In this document: one piece after another, positions 41,067 to 48,257 of the stretch
Layout of the letters: every line of letters begins with the position of its first letter
Position numbering within the stretch: position 1 is the stretch's first letter
Source: Leucobacter exalbidus
GTDB lineage: Bacteria > Actinomycetota > Actinomycetes > Actinomycetales > Microbacteriaceae
NCBI RefSeq assembly: GCF_017834145.1
Contig: NZ_JAFIDA010000001.1
Location: 186,001-250,000 of the forward strand
Direction of reading: 5' to 3'
Length of the DNA: 64,000 nt
Position numbers and translations under genes: made by a program
The notes under the pieces: generated by a model
What the model saw: the letters and a program-made list of their open reading frames with translations, nothing else
Databases searched by the model: none
Told to the model about the DNA's origin: nothing

Positions 41067-42785
41067 ATGCACATGAACGATACTCGCGCCTGGAACAAGT
41101 TTTACGCTCCGGGCACCCCTGTCGATATTGAGACGGTGACCGGATCTCTCGTTGATCTGCTCGACGAACGCGTCACGCAGTGGAGCGACCGTGACGCCGT
41201 CAGCTTCTTCGGTGCGACCATCACCTACCGTGAATTGGGCGACCGCGTCGCTCGCGTGGCACACGGGCTGCACAAGCTCGGGGTGAAGGCGGGGGACCGC
41301 GTCGGCCTGATCATGCCCAATGCCCCGCAGCACATCATCGCGTTCTACGCCGTGCTGCGCCTCGGCGCGGTCGTCGTTGAGCACAACCCGCTCTACACGC
41401 GCGACGAACTCGAGGTGCAGTTTCGTGACCACGGCGCCCAGGTCGTCATCGCCTGGGACAAGGTGGCGCCCACGATTCAGTCACTCCCCGCAGAGCTGGG
41501 GATCCGCAGCGTCATCGCCGTCGATATCACCCGCGCCATGCCCTTCGGCACCCGGTTGGCGCTGAAGCTGCCGATCCAGAAGGCGCGCGAGTCGCGCGAG
41601 AAGCTGACGGCGCCCGCCCCGGGCACCGTCGCATTCGCGTCGCTCGAGCGCTCGGCGGCCCTGCCCGCATCGCACCCGCGGCCCACGCTCGATGACGTTG
41701 CCTGCCTGCAGTACACCTCGGGCACCACCGGCACCCCCAAGGGCGCCATGATCACGCACAAGAACCTGTGGGCGAACGCCCGCCAGGGCGCGGCGTGGAT
41801 GCCCGATTTCGTGCGCGGTGAGGGCAACATCTATGGCCTGCTGCCCATGTTCCATTCATTTGGCCTGCTGCTCTCGGTGATTTATTCCGTCGAGACCGGA
41901 TCGCGGGCCGTGCTGTTTCCGACCTTTGATCCCGAGCTGGTCTCTGCGGCCGCCAAGCGGTTCCCGCCGACCTTCGTGCCCGCGGTGCCGCCGATGTTCG
42001 ACCGGCTCTCACGCGTGGCCCGCGACGGCAAGCTCGACCTGAGCGGTGTCGTCTACGCCATCTCGGGCGCGATGACGCTGACGCCCGCGATCGTGAAGCG
42101 CTGGGAAGACCTTGCCGGCAGCATGCTCAATGAGGGCTACGGCATGACCGAAACCAGCCCCGTGGCGCTGGCGAACCCCTTCAACGAATCGCGCAAGATC
42201 GGTGCGATCGGGCTGCCGTTCCCGTCGACCGATATTCGCGTCGTTGACCAAAACGAACCGACCCGCGAACTCGCGCTCGGCGAAGTGGGCGAGCTGCTCA
42301 TTCGCGGCCCGCAGGTGTTTCAGGGGTACTGGAACCGGCCCGAGGACACCGCGGCGACGCTGCTCGAGGGCGGCTGGCTGCGCACCGGCGACCTCGTAAT
42401 GCAAGACGAAGACGGCTTCGTCACCGTGGTGGACCGCAAGAAGGAACTCATCATTACGGGCGGCTTCAATGTCGCCCCGAGCGAGGTTGAAGCCGTCATC
42501 AACCGCGTGCCCGGCGTTGCCGAGACCGCCGTGGTGGGCGTGCCTCGCGGCGGTGGTGCCGAAGTGATCACGGTGGCCGTCATTCTCGAGCCCGGCGCGA
42601 CGTTCGACCAAGATGCGGCTCGCGAGCTCGCACGCGAACACCTCGCCGAATACAAGCGCCCCTCAACCTACGTGGTGTGGGAGGAACTGCCGAAGTCATT
42701 GATCGGTAAGGTGCTGCGCCGCAAGGTGCGTGACGCAATGATTGCCGACCGCAAGGCGGTGCGCGCGATCGCTGACGAAGACTAA
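41067..42785 (+). CDS. Long-chain fatty acid-CoA ligase (AMP-forming)
   Basis: A 572-residue adenylate-forming enzyme. It activates fatty acids to acyl-CoA for beta-oxidation or lipid synthesis. Motifs: YTSGTTGTPKG (ATP loop, about residues 222-232), LLPMFHSFGLL, EGYGMTETSPVA (substrate pocket), LRTGDLVMQDEDGFVTVVDR and the lysine near PKSLIGKVLRRKVRD. Branch: FadD-like, similar to the actinobacterial FadD of about 560 residues. The start could also be ATG 41073. The chain length of its substrate is not evident. No other beta-oxidation gene is next to it; the dehydrogenase-like gene at 59465 is 17 kb away. Confidence 0.86.
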   Translation: MHMNDTRAWNKFYAPGTPVDIETVTGSLVDLLDERVTQWSDRDAVSFFGATITYRELGDRVARVAHGLHKLGVKAGDRVGLIMPNAPQHIIAFYAVLRLGAVVVEHNPLYTRDELEVQFRDHGAQVVIAWDKVAPTIQSLPAELGIRSVIAVDITRAMPFGTRLALKLPIQKARESREKLTAPAPGTVAFASLERSAALPASHPRPTLDDVACLQYTSGTTGTPKGAMITHKNLWANARQGAAWMPDFVRGEGNIYGLLPMFHSFGLLLSVIYSVETGSRAVLFPTFDPELVSAAAKRFPPTFVPAVPPMFDRLSRVARDGKLDLSGVVYAISGAMTLTPAIVKRWEDLAGSMLNEGYGMTETSPVALANPFNESRKIGAIGLPFPSTDIRVVDQNEPTRELALGEVGELLIRGPQVFQGYWNRPEDTAATLLEGGWLRTGDLVMQDEDGFVTVVDRKKELIITGGFNVAPSEVEAVINRVPGVAETAVVGVPRGGGAEVITVAVILEPGATFDQDAARELAREHLAEYKRPSTYVVWEELPKSLIGKVLRRKVRDAMIADRKAVRAIADED

Positions 42786-42806
42786 GTCGCGCGCGCATCG
42801 TTGTTG

Positions 42807-42845
42807 AGATCCGGGGTGTCCACTGTTCGTGGGTGCCCCGGATCT
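42807..42845. terminator. Bidirectional terminator between the acyl-CoA ligase and AbiEii genes
   Basis: AGATCCGGGG (42807-42816) and CCCCGGATCT (42836-42845) are perfectly complementary, with an inner CCAC/GTGG pair. The genes converge here. Confidence 0.75.
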
Positions 42846-42860
42846 TGCGTATCTTGTTTG

Positions 42861-43847
42861 CTAGAGCAGCCCGCGTTGATGGCGCACGGCGCTGATGATC
42901 TCGTCTAAGGAAACAAAGTCTCCATGGAGGAGCGCCTGGGCTGCCTCATATCCCGCTTCGATCGTGCCGCGCGCGGGATGTTCGCGATCAAATGCAGGGC
43001 TGTGCGCGTAGCCTTCGATCGGCCGTGGTGTCGAGGAGAAGCCGGCGGCAGCGCTCTGGCTATCAATATCGTCGACCAGTGCGTTGATCCCTTCGTCACC
43101 AAGGTTCTCAAGCGCGTCTGTTACTTGTTTGTCCTGGAGGAGACAGTGGATGTCGTAGAAGTGGCGGCCGTGCTTGAAGAGTGCGTCTCTGTCGGCTCGG
43201 CTAGCCGCGTCATGTACGGCCGCAAGTTTCTCGAACAGGGTCCGCTCCGGGGCTAAGACATTGACGCTGAACGCAGCGAATTCCTCCCACGTAGCCTCGC
43301 TCTCGCCAAGGATGGTGATCGCGTGCTCGGCGACAAGCGACCGATAGCTGTACACCGCGGACGGCTGCGTACCGCCTCGACTCCCGAGCTCGAGTAGAAC
43401 ACCTTCCTTCAGTGAGGGGTCGCTGTTTGCCGTTGGGTATAGATACGTCGTGTAGCGCTTGATCCCTGTCGTTGATGAGCCCACGAGGACCTGAGAGTTC
43501 AGGAATGCGAGGTGGCTTTTCACCGCCTGGTCGACTTCTTTTAGCACCTTGTGACGGGCCCCCAACGAGGCCTCCCGCGGAAATACCGCGAGAAGATCGA
43601 CGTCCTCCGAGAATCGTTTGATGATCCCGAAGACTCGGCTGAGGCTGGTCCCGCCTTTGAACGTGAAGGTCGTCGGTGCGGTCGAACCGTCCGGCAATGT
43701 CACGGCGCGGTCGATACTGGCGGCGCGGAGTACCTCGGTGACCCAGAAGTCCTTCTCTACATATACCGTAGGCATGCCAAGGGCTTCCGCAGTTACCCCC
43801 ACGAGTGCTTCGAGATCATCGGGGGCTTCCCGGAGACGCTCGGTCAT
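42861..43847 (-). CDS. abiEii: AbiEii/MenT-family nucleotidyltransferase toxin
   Basis: A 328-residue toxin of the DUF1814 nucleotidyltransferase family. AbiEii and related MenT proteins modify tRNA or other targets with nucleotides and stop growth; AbiE gives phage resistance by abortive infection. Motifs: EKDFWVTEVLR (about 31-41), KGGTSLSRVFGIIKR (about 64-78) and the metal-binding FSEDVDLL (79-86). All appear intact. ATG at 43847 overlaps the antitoxin stop by 4 nt (ATGA), the classic coupled layout. A terminator follows. Confidence 0.85.
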   Translation of the reverse strand: MTERLREAPDDLEALVGVTAEALGMPTVYVEKDFWVTEVLRAASIDRAVTLPDGSTAPTTFTFKGGTSLSRVFGIIKRFSEDVDLLAVFPREASLGARHKVLKEVDQAVKSHLAFLNSQVLVGSSTTGIKRYTTYLYPTANSDPSLKEGVLLELGSRGGTQPSAVYSYRSLVAEHAITILGESEATWEEFAAFSVNVLAPERTLFEKLAAVHDAASRADRDALFKHGRHFYDIHCLLQDKQVTDALENLGDEGINALVDDIDSQSAAAGFSSTPRPIEGYAHSPAFDREHPARGTIEAGYEAAQALLHGDFVSLDEIISAVRHQRGLL

Positions 43848-44437
43848 GCGACGGCCAGATCCGAGACGAGCCGGTCGAAATTCTCGCGCACCGCGATGTT
43901 TCGCTCTCCCGCAACCGCGACGCGTAGACGACCCTCGTTAATCTCACCATCCACAAGTGCGTCACGGACTTTGCTTGCCAAGGTCTTCCAACCAGCCTCG
44001 ACGTACACCTCTGGCGCGCGCATCAACTCGAGAAGCGCGATCTCCTTTGCGTTGAGGCTCGCGCGTTCCCTGTTGCTGCGTGAGTACTGTGTGGCGCCTT
44101 CGATCGGCTCGGCCGTCCACAACGCCGCGACATGGAACGATGAGGGAACCTGGGTGGTTACGCCCCATTCGCGCGCAGCGGAGTACCCGGCCGGACCGTT
44201 CCCTTCCGCCCCGAGAACCTCTCGTACGATCTCTTCAATACGAGGCCGAGTCATTCCATACCGAGTCTTCGCTCCGCGGTAGTAGAGGCCACGACGAACG
44301 GGCATGAGCTCTCCGCTCCGTGCCGCTCTGGAAGCTGCTTGACGTGCAGCGGACGCAGTCCCGGGCAGCCGGTTGACATGCACGAACGACCGCACCGGGG
44401 TGCTCCGGATTGCAGCGGCGGGAGAGATGGCGATCAT
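43844..44437 (-). CDS. abiEi: AbiEi-family antitoxin and autorepressor
   Basis: A 197-residue antitoxin. The N-terminal half has a winged-helix-like region (SAARQAASRAARSGELMPVRRGLYYRG) similar to the AbiEi/DUF6088 start, and the C-terminal half gives the antitoxin domain (GWKTLASKVRDALVDGEINEGRLRVA). In studied systems AbiEi binds inverted repeats in its own promoter and neutralises AbiEii. Here a perfect 9-bp inverted repeat at 44435-44467 surrounds the promoter and includes the start codon. The ATG at 44437 has no ribosome site; TAAACT lies 8 nt upstream. The similarity is at the level of layout and short motifs, so the family call is tentative. Confidence 0.78.
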   Translation of the reverse strand: MIAISPAAAIRSTPVRSFVHVNRLPGTASAARQAASRAARSGELMPVRRGLYYRGAKTRYGMTRPRIEEIVREVLGAEGNGPAGYSAAREWGVTTQVPSSFHVAALWTAEPIEGATQYSRSNRERASLNAKEIALLELMRAPEVYVEAGWKTLASKVRDALVDGEINEGRLRVAVAGERNIAVRENFDRLVSDLAVA

Positions 44438-44467
44438 GTCACGAAAGTTTACCGGGAACGTGACATG
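44435..44467. promoter_or_regulatory. Operator and promoter of the AbiE pair
   Basis: CATGTCACG (44435-44443) and CGTGACATG (44459-44467) are perfect inverted repeats 15 nt apart, enclosing TAAACT (44446-44451, minus strand), a -10-like box. The left arm contains the abiEi start codon. Confidence 0.65.
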
Positions 44468-44628
44468 AAAGCAACGACGACGAGCGTCACAGCGGCTGCA
44501 CGTGGGGAATTCGGGGGTTACATCGGCGGCGTGGTTTCTTTTAGGCTGGTGGGGTGCGCGCCCGGGTCGAAGCCGACCTGCCGTCGTACAGACGCCGTAG
44601 CCACGACGCCACTACAAGGAGATTGTCG

Positions 44629-45444
44629 ATGAAGACTCGCCCCACACTCACCGTGACCGCTGCCGCCTCGGGCCTCTTGCTAGGCCTCGTTGGGCTCACC
44701 GGGTGCGCTGCAGAACCTGAAGCTCCCAGCGCGAAAAACACTGAGTCGGTGCCCGTCGAAGAGACCGTGGTGGAAGAAACCGTGGCCGAAGAAGCAACGG
44801 TCGAAGAAACCGAGCGCGAAGTTCCTGCATCGTGCGCCGCGCTCGACCTACAGCCTGGCGCAACCCTTGATGGTGCAGCGCTGGGCACCTGTGTCTCTGA
44901 AGCGCTGTCCAGCTACGGCTCGGGCAAAATGCGAGTCACCGCAGACTCATCGGGCGATGTGGAATTCACCTACAACCCCACCTACGAATTTCAAGGCACA
45001 CTCGAGGGCTCAGACGGTGCGGTCAAGATTTCTTACGTCGATGGAGTCATCTGGATCGACCAGGGAACGGGCCCGGTCAAGGGCGACCTTGAATCAGAGA
45101 ACCTCGAAGAACAACTGGCAGGTGCCGCAGGCGAGCTCTACCGCATCTACTCCGACCTCGAACAAACGAAGCAAATGATCCAGGCACAACCCTCTTGGAC
45201 GGTCGAAGAGGGGCAAGACCTGATCGAGCTGCCCAGCGGAGAGATCGTGGAATCATTCCGCATCACGAGCGACGAAGCCTTCAGCTGGCACGAAATGCCA
45301 TTTAGTGAGTTCATTTTGTGGTTTGGTGAAGACTGGGTGCCGGTGGGCGATCAAGCATCGATCGATATTCAGGGTATGCAGAGCACGCACACGCAGCACT
45401 TCTACGACCTGGGAGTGCCGGTGACCATTACCCCGCTGGGCTAA
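44629..45444 (+). CDS. Putative lipoprotein
   Basis: A 271-residue secreted lipoprotein of unknown function. Signal peptide and lipobox LVGLTGC (Cys about 26) are clear. Then comes an acidic repeat region VEETVVEETVAEEATVEETE (about residues 40-60), and after it a globular domain with a disulfide-like pair (SCAALDL... LGTCVSEALSSYG). The rest (VEFTYNPTYEFQGTLEGSDG onward) is beta-rich, and I do not recognise it. AAGGAG precedes the ATG at 44629. It is divergent from the AbiE pair; no co-transcribed partner is visible. Confidence 0.72.
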   Translation: MKTRPTLTVTAAASGLLLGLVGLTGCAAEPEAPSAKNTESVPVEETVVEETVAEEATVEETEREVPASCAALDLQPGATLDGAALGTCVSEALSSYGSGKMRVTADSSGDVEFTYNPTYEFQGTLEGSDGAVKISYVDGVIWIDQGTGPVKGDLESENLEEQLAGAAGELYRIYSDLEQTKQMIQAQPSWTVEEGQDLIELPSGEIVESFRITSDEAFSWHEMPFSEFILWFGEDWVPVGDQASIDIQGMQSTHTQHFYDLGVPVTITPLG

Positions 45445-45446
45445 CG

Positions 45447-45773
45447 CTACGCCCGAAACATGCGGGTCAGGCCGACTCCCAGCGCCCCAAGCATGACGGC
45501 CACCCCGGGGAGAATAAGTAACGCGCCATTGAACTGCGTGCCAGCAGAGGCGAGGATCCCCGCGTTAATGAGCGCGCACGAGGCAGTGACGCCCACCGTC
45601 ATGAATTCCCCGGGGCGATACATCTCTTGGGCGTTCGCCTCAGAAACGATGCGGGGGTAGTTGAAGATGCGCGGGTGGCACGAGAGCCAGGCCAGCCCGC
45701 ACACAATCACCACAAAAATCGCCATGTTAATGAAGATCGAAGATCGAGGCCCCCACCCGTCGGGTTGGCCCAA
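45447..45773 (-). pseudogene. DUF1648-like membrane protein lacking its N-terminus
   Basis: The frame encodes two or three membrane helices (FINMAIFVVIVCGLAWLS, MTVGVTASCALINAGILAS, LLILPGVAVMLGALGVG). Upstream of the first possible start (TTG at 45773) the same frame continues with WPLTIPTHFNALGQPDGWG, a clear DUF1648 signature, but then meets a TGA after about 23 codons without any ATG, GTG or TTG and without the first membrane helix that normally precedes this signature. So the 5' end seems to be missing, or translation starts at a rare codon. The gene lies 80 bp after the VOC gene on the same strand and converges with the lipoprotein gene. Confidence 0.5.
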
Positions 45774-45853
45774 CGCGTTGAAGTGCGTGGGGATGGTTAG
45801 CGGCCACGACGGGTACCGCCAGACTTCCCGTGCGCAAGGCAGTCAGGCCGCGG

Positions 45854-46861
45854 TTACGCCGCCGGGGTGCCCAGCAGGCGAATCGTATTGCCCCAGGGGT
45901 CATCTACGGTGAGCTGGCCCGCATCATTCGTAAACGCCACCTGCGCAGCCTCGAGCCGATCGGCCACGGCGGCGAGCGCCGCATCGTCACCCAGGTGCAC
46001 GGTGAAGTGCCCCAGCCCCTGGGCCTTGGGGCGGTCGCCCGCGCCGTCGCTCATCCACGTGTTGGTGGCGAGGTGGTGGTGGTAGCCGCCGGCCGAGTAG
46101 AAGAGGGCGCCGTCTGATTCTGCGGTGACGTCGAAGCCGAGGGTGTCGGCGTAGAACGCGCGGGCATCGTTAAGGTTGCCCACGCGCAGGTGTACGTGGC
46201 CCATCACGGTGTCCTCGGTGCTGGGGGTCTGCCCGAGGTGTTCTTGAATGAAGACGTTGGGGTCGAGGGGTGCGGCGCCCATGGTGACGAGCCCGTCGTT
46301 CCACACCCAGGTGTCTTCGGGGGTGTCAGTGTAGAGCTCGAGGCCGTTACCGTCGGGATCAGTGAAGTAGAAGGCGAGACTGACGGAGTGGTCGGCGCTG
46401 CCGCTGTAACTCTCGGGGGCGGCGGTGGCGATGTGTGAGAGGACGCGGGCCAGCGAGGGGGAGTCGGGGTACAAGATGGCCGAGTGGTAGAGGCCCGCCT
46501 GGGTGGCGGTGTCTACGGGCCGGCCGTCATCGAGGGTGAGCGTGATGAGTTCGGCGTCGTCGCGGCCGAGACTGACCTGGGTGCTGCTGGCGTCGAGCAC
46601 GTCGAGCCCCACCGCGTTCACGTAGTACTCCTGCATCGGGGCGAGCGATGCCGTCACGAGCTCCACGGCCCCCATGCTGGTGTCATCGGGCAGTGCCCGC
46701 GCCGCGCTCTGGGCGCTCGCCGCAGTGTTGGCTGACGATGCCGCGGTGACGCCCCACCAGATGCCTGCGGCGGCGAGGGCGGCGACGGCGATCGCGATCG
46801 CGGTGATGATGAGGGCGCGTGAGCGTTTGGGGCGTGCTGAGGTTGCGGGGGTGTGGGGCAT
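45854..46861 (-). CDS. Membrane-anchored double VOC (glyoxalase-fold) protein
   Basis: A 335-residue protein with an N-terminal signal anchor (SRALIITAIAIAVAALAAAG) after a basic stretch, followed by two VOC domains outside the membrane: about residues 60-190 (GAVELVTASLAPMQEYYVNA and GNGLELYTDTP) and 215-335 (GHVHLRVGNLNDARAFYADT, YHHHLATN and DPWGNTIRLLG). The pattern of metal-binding His/Glu (HVHL, HFTVHL, ELYTD) resembles CatE/catechol-2,3-dioxygenase-like proteins, which are usually cytoplasmic. The ATG at 46861 is used; no good ribosome site is visible. The open frame extends far upstream but overlaps a divergent membrane protein gene. The substrate is unknown. Confidence 0.7.
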   Translation of the reverse strand: MPHTPATSARPKRSRALIITAIAIAVAALAAAGIWWGVTAASSANTAASAQSAARALPDDTSMGAVELVTASLAPMQEYYVNAVGLDVLDASSTQVSLGRDDAELITLTLDDGRPVDTATQAGLYHSAILYPDSPSLARVLSHIATAAPESYSGSADHSVSLAFYFTDPDGNGLELYTDTPEDTWVWNDGLVTMGAAPLDPNVFIQEHLGQTPSTEDTVMGHVHLRVGNLNDARAFYADTLGFDVTAESDGALFYSAGGYHHHLATNTWMSDGAGDRPKAQGLGHFTVHLGDDAALAAVADRLEAAQVAFTNDAGQLTVDDPWGNTIRLLGTPAA

Positions 46862-46948
46862 ACTGGGCTTAACTGCTTGCGCATGCAACTTATTCCTGTG
46901 GAGATCCGGATCATTCGCCTGCTCCCAGAATGACCTTGTGCCGCCCGA

Positions 46949-46954
46949 TACCAT
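46949..46954 (+). promoter_or_regulatory. Candidate -10 box for the small membrane protein gene
   Basis: TACCAT, 7 nt, then the ATG at 46962. The overlap with an alternative ATG at 46953 favours 46962. Confidence 0.4.
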
Positions 46955-46961
46955 GGTGGGT

Positions 46962-47357
46962 ATGGGATTTCCGCGCGTGACCTGGGGTATGAGTGCCGGC
47001 GTATGGTTTGTTGTGTTGATGATGTGCTGCGTGCAGTGGGGTCTGCCGGCGGCGACCGTCGCGATCATTGCGGGGGTGCTGCCCGCGCTGCCGCTGATTG
47101 GCGGGTTTACCGGTGACGGGCGTATGAAGCCCGGCCGCGTGCCGCTGTACAACTCGATGATCGGCATGCTTGGCCCGATCGTGGTGCTCGCCATCGGCAT
47201 TGTGGTGTTGTTTGTCACGGGCGGTTTCGCCACCGGGTTCTGGGGCGTGGGCATCGCCGGTCTCGCCTGGTTCGTGCATGCGGCCGCGAGCCGCGCGTTT
47301 GGGTTCGGCCCGCGCCTCGACGACGGCACCCTGCCGAAGGTCGAGCCCCGGTTCTAA
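46962..47357 (+). CDS. Small four-helix membrane protein
   Basis: A 131-residue hydrophobic protein. Helices: VWFVVLMMCCVQWGLPAATV, ATVAIIAGVLPALPLIGG, YNSMIGMLGPIVVLAIGIVVLF and FATGFWGVGIAGLAWFVHA. The C-terminus is short and charged. The family is not recognised. Its stop codon overlaps the convergent ATPase gene's stop by 4 bp. Start is ATG 46962, with a candidate -10 box 7 nt before; ATG 46953 is the alternative. Confidence 0.6.
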   Translation: MGFPRVTWGMSAGVWFVVLMMCCVQWGLPAATVAIIAGVLPALPLIGGFTGDGRMKPGRVPLYNSMIGMLGPIVVLAIGIVVLFVTGGFATGFWGVGIAGLAWFVHAAASRAFGFGPRLDDGTLPKVEPRF

Positions 47358-48073
47358 CCCAGGTGGCGCAGGTAGCGCTCGGGGGCATCGAGAAACAGCC
47401 GCCAGTTCTGCGTCATCGCCAGCTCATCGAACGTTGCGGGGCGCAGGCCCCAGTCGCCCAGCTCATAGAGCGCGGCCTGGGGCAGCGCAGCCAAGATCGG
47501 CGAGTGCGTTGAGAGCAGCACCTGCGATCCGGCCGCGAGCAGCTCGGTGATTTGTGACAGCAGGGCGAGCTGCCCATTGAACGAGAGCGCCGACTCGGCC
47601 TCGTCGAAGATCCACAGGCCCTGCAGGTGGGCCCGCGAGGTGAAGAACTCGATGAACGATTCGCCGTGGCTTTGAAAGTTGTGGCGGCCGGGCTGCGCGA
47701 TGTCATCGAGGTAGGCGAAATGGCCGTGCATGGTCTCGGCGCGTAAGAAGACGCCCTGCTTCGAGCTGCCGGTCCCGCGCACCAACTGCAGGTGATCGGC
47801 CAGCACCGACTCGGTGCGCTGCGTGTGGTGCATTGCATTGTGGGTGCCGCCCTCGGTGTTCAGCCCAAACGCCCCCGCGATCGCCTCAATGAGCGTTGAC
47901 TTACCGGCACCGTTTTCGCCCACGAAGACGGTGAGGGCAGCCAGATCGAGCCCCTCAGCGAGCAGCTGAGCGACTGCGGGCACGGTGGCGGGCCACTCAT
48001 GTCGGGCCATCGGCGCGAGGCGGTGCGCTTCGACCCTGCGCACCGGGAGCCTGCTGAATGCTGCTGAACTCAT
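47354..48073 (-). CDS. AAA-family ATPase (ABC-like, COG3910 type)
   Basis: A 239-residue soluble ATPase. Walker A is FVGENGAGKSTLIEAIAG (about residues 51-68) and Walker B is LQGLWIFDEAESALSFNGQ (about 170-188), followed by LLSTHSPILAALP with a switch histidine. A short insertion sits between Walker A and B (HHTQRTESVLADHLQLVRGT). It resembles small stand-alone ATPases of unknown role that are related to RecF/SMC-type heads. The ATG at 48073 is preferred over 48109 because the usual family start is near it. It is divergent from smc across 184 bp. Confidence 0.78.
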   Translation of the reverse strand: MSSAAFSRLPVRRVEAHRLAPMARHEWPATVPAVAQLLAEGLDLAALTVFVGENGAGKSTLIEAIAGAFGLNTEGGTHNAMHHTQRTESVLADHLQLVRGTGSSKQGVFLRAETMHGHFAYLDDIAQPGRHNFQSHGESFIEFFTSRAHLQGLWIFDEAESALSFNGQLALLSQITELLAAGSQVLLSTHSPILAALPQAALYELGDWGLRPATFDELAMTQNWRLFLDAPERYLRHLG

Positions 48074-48257
48074 GCCCCCAGTGTGCTGGGTCTTCGGGCA
48101 CACACGCAAGGCGCGGCCGCCGGTTCAGCCCGCGCACCGCTACAGTTTGAGAGAGAACTTCGGCGAGATGCGGCCGTGCGCCACCGGGCACTCGCACGCC
48201 CCCGTCGATCACGGCACCCCACCCGGGCGCCGCCCAGTAACGCAGTGAGGAGATGGC

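Noticed and set aside
46862-47329. Upstream extension of the VOC gene frame to 491 codons
   Set aside because: It overlaps the divergent small membrane protein gene and reads as Thr/Pro/Asn-rich antisense; the signal anchor begins just after the ATG at 46861.
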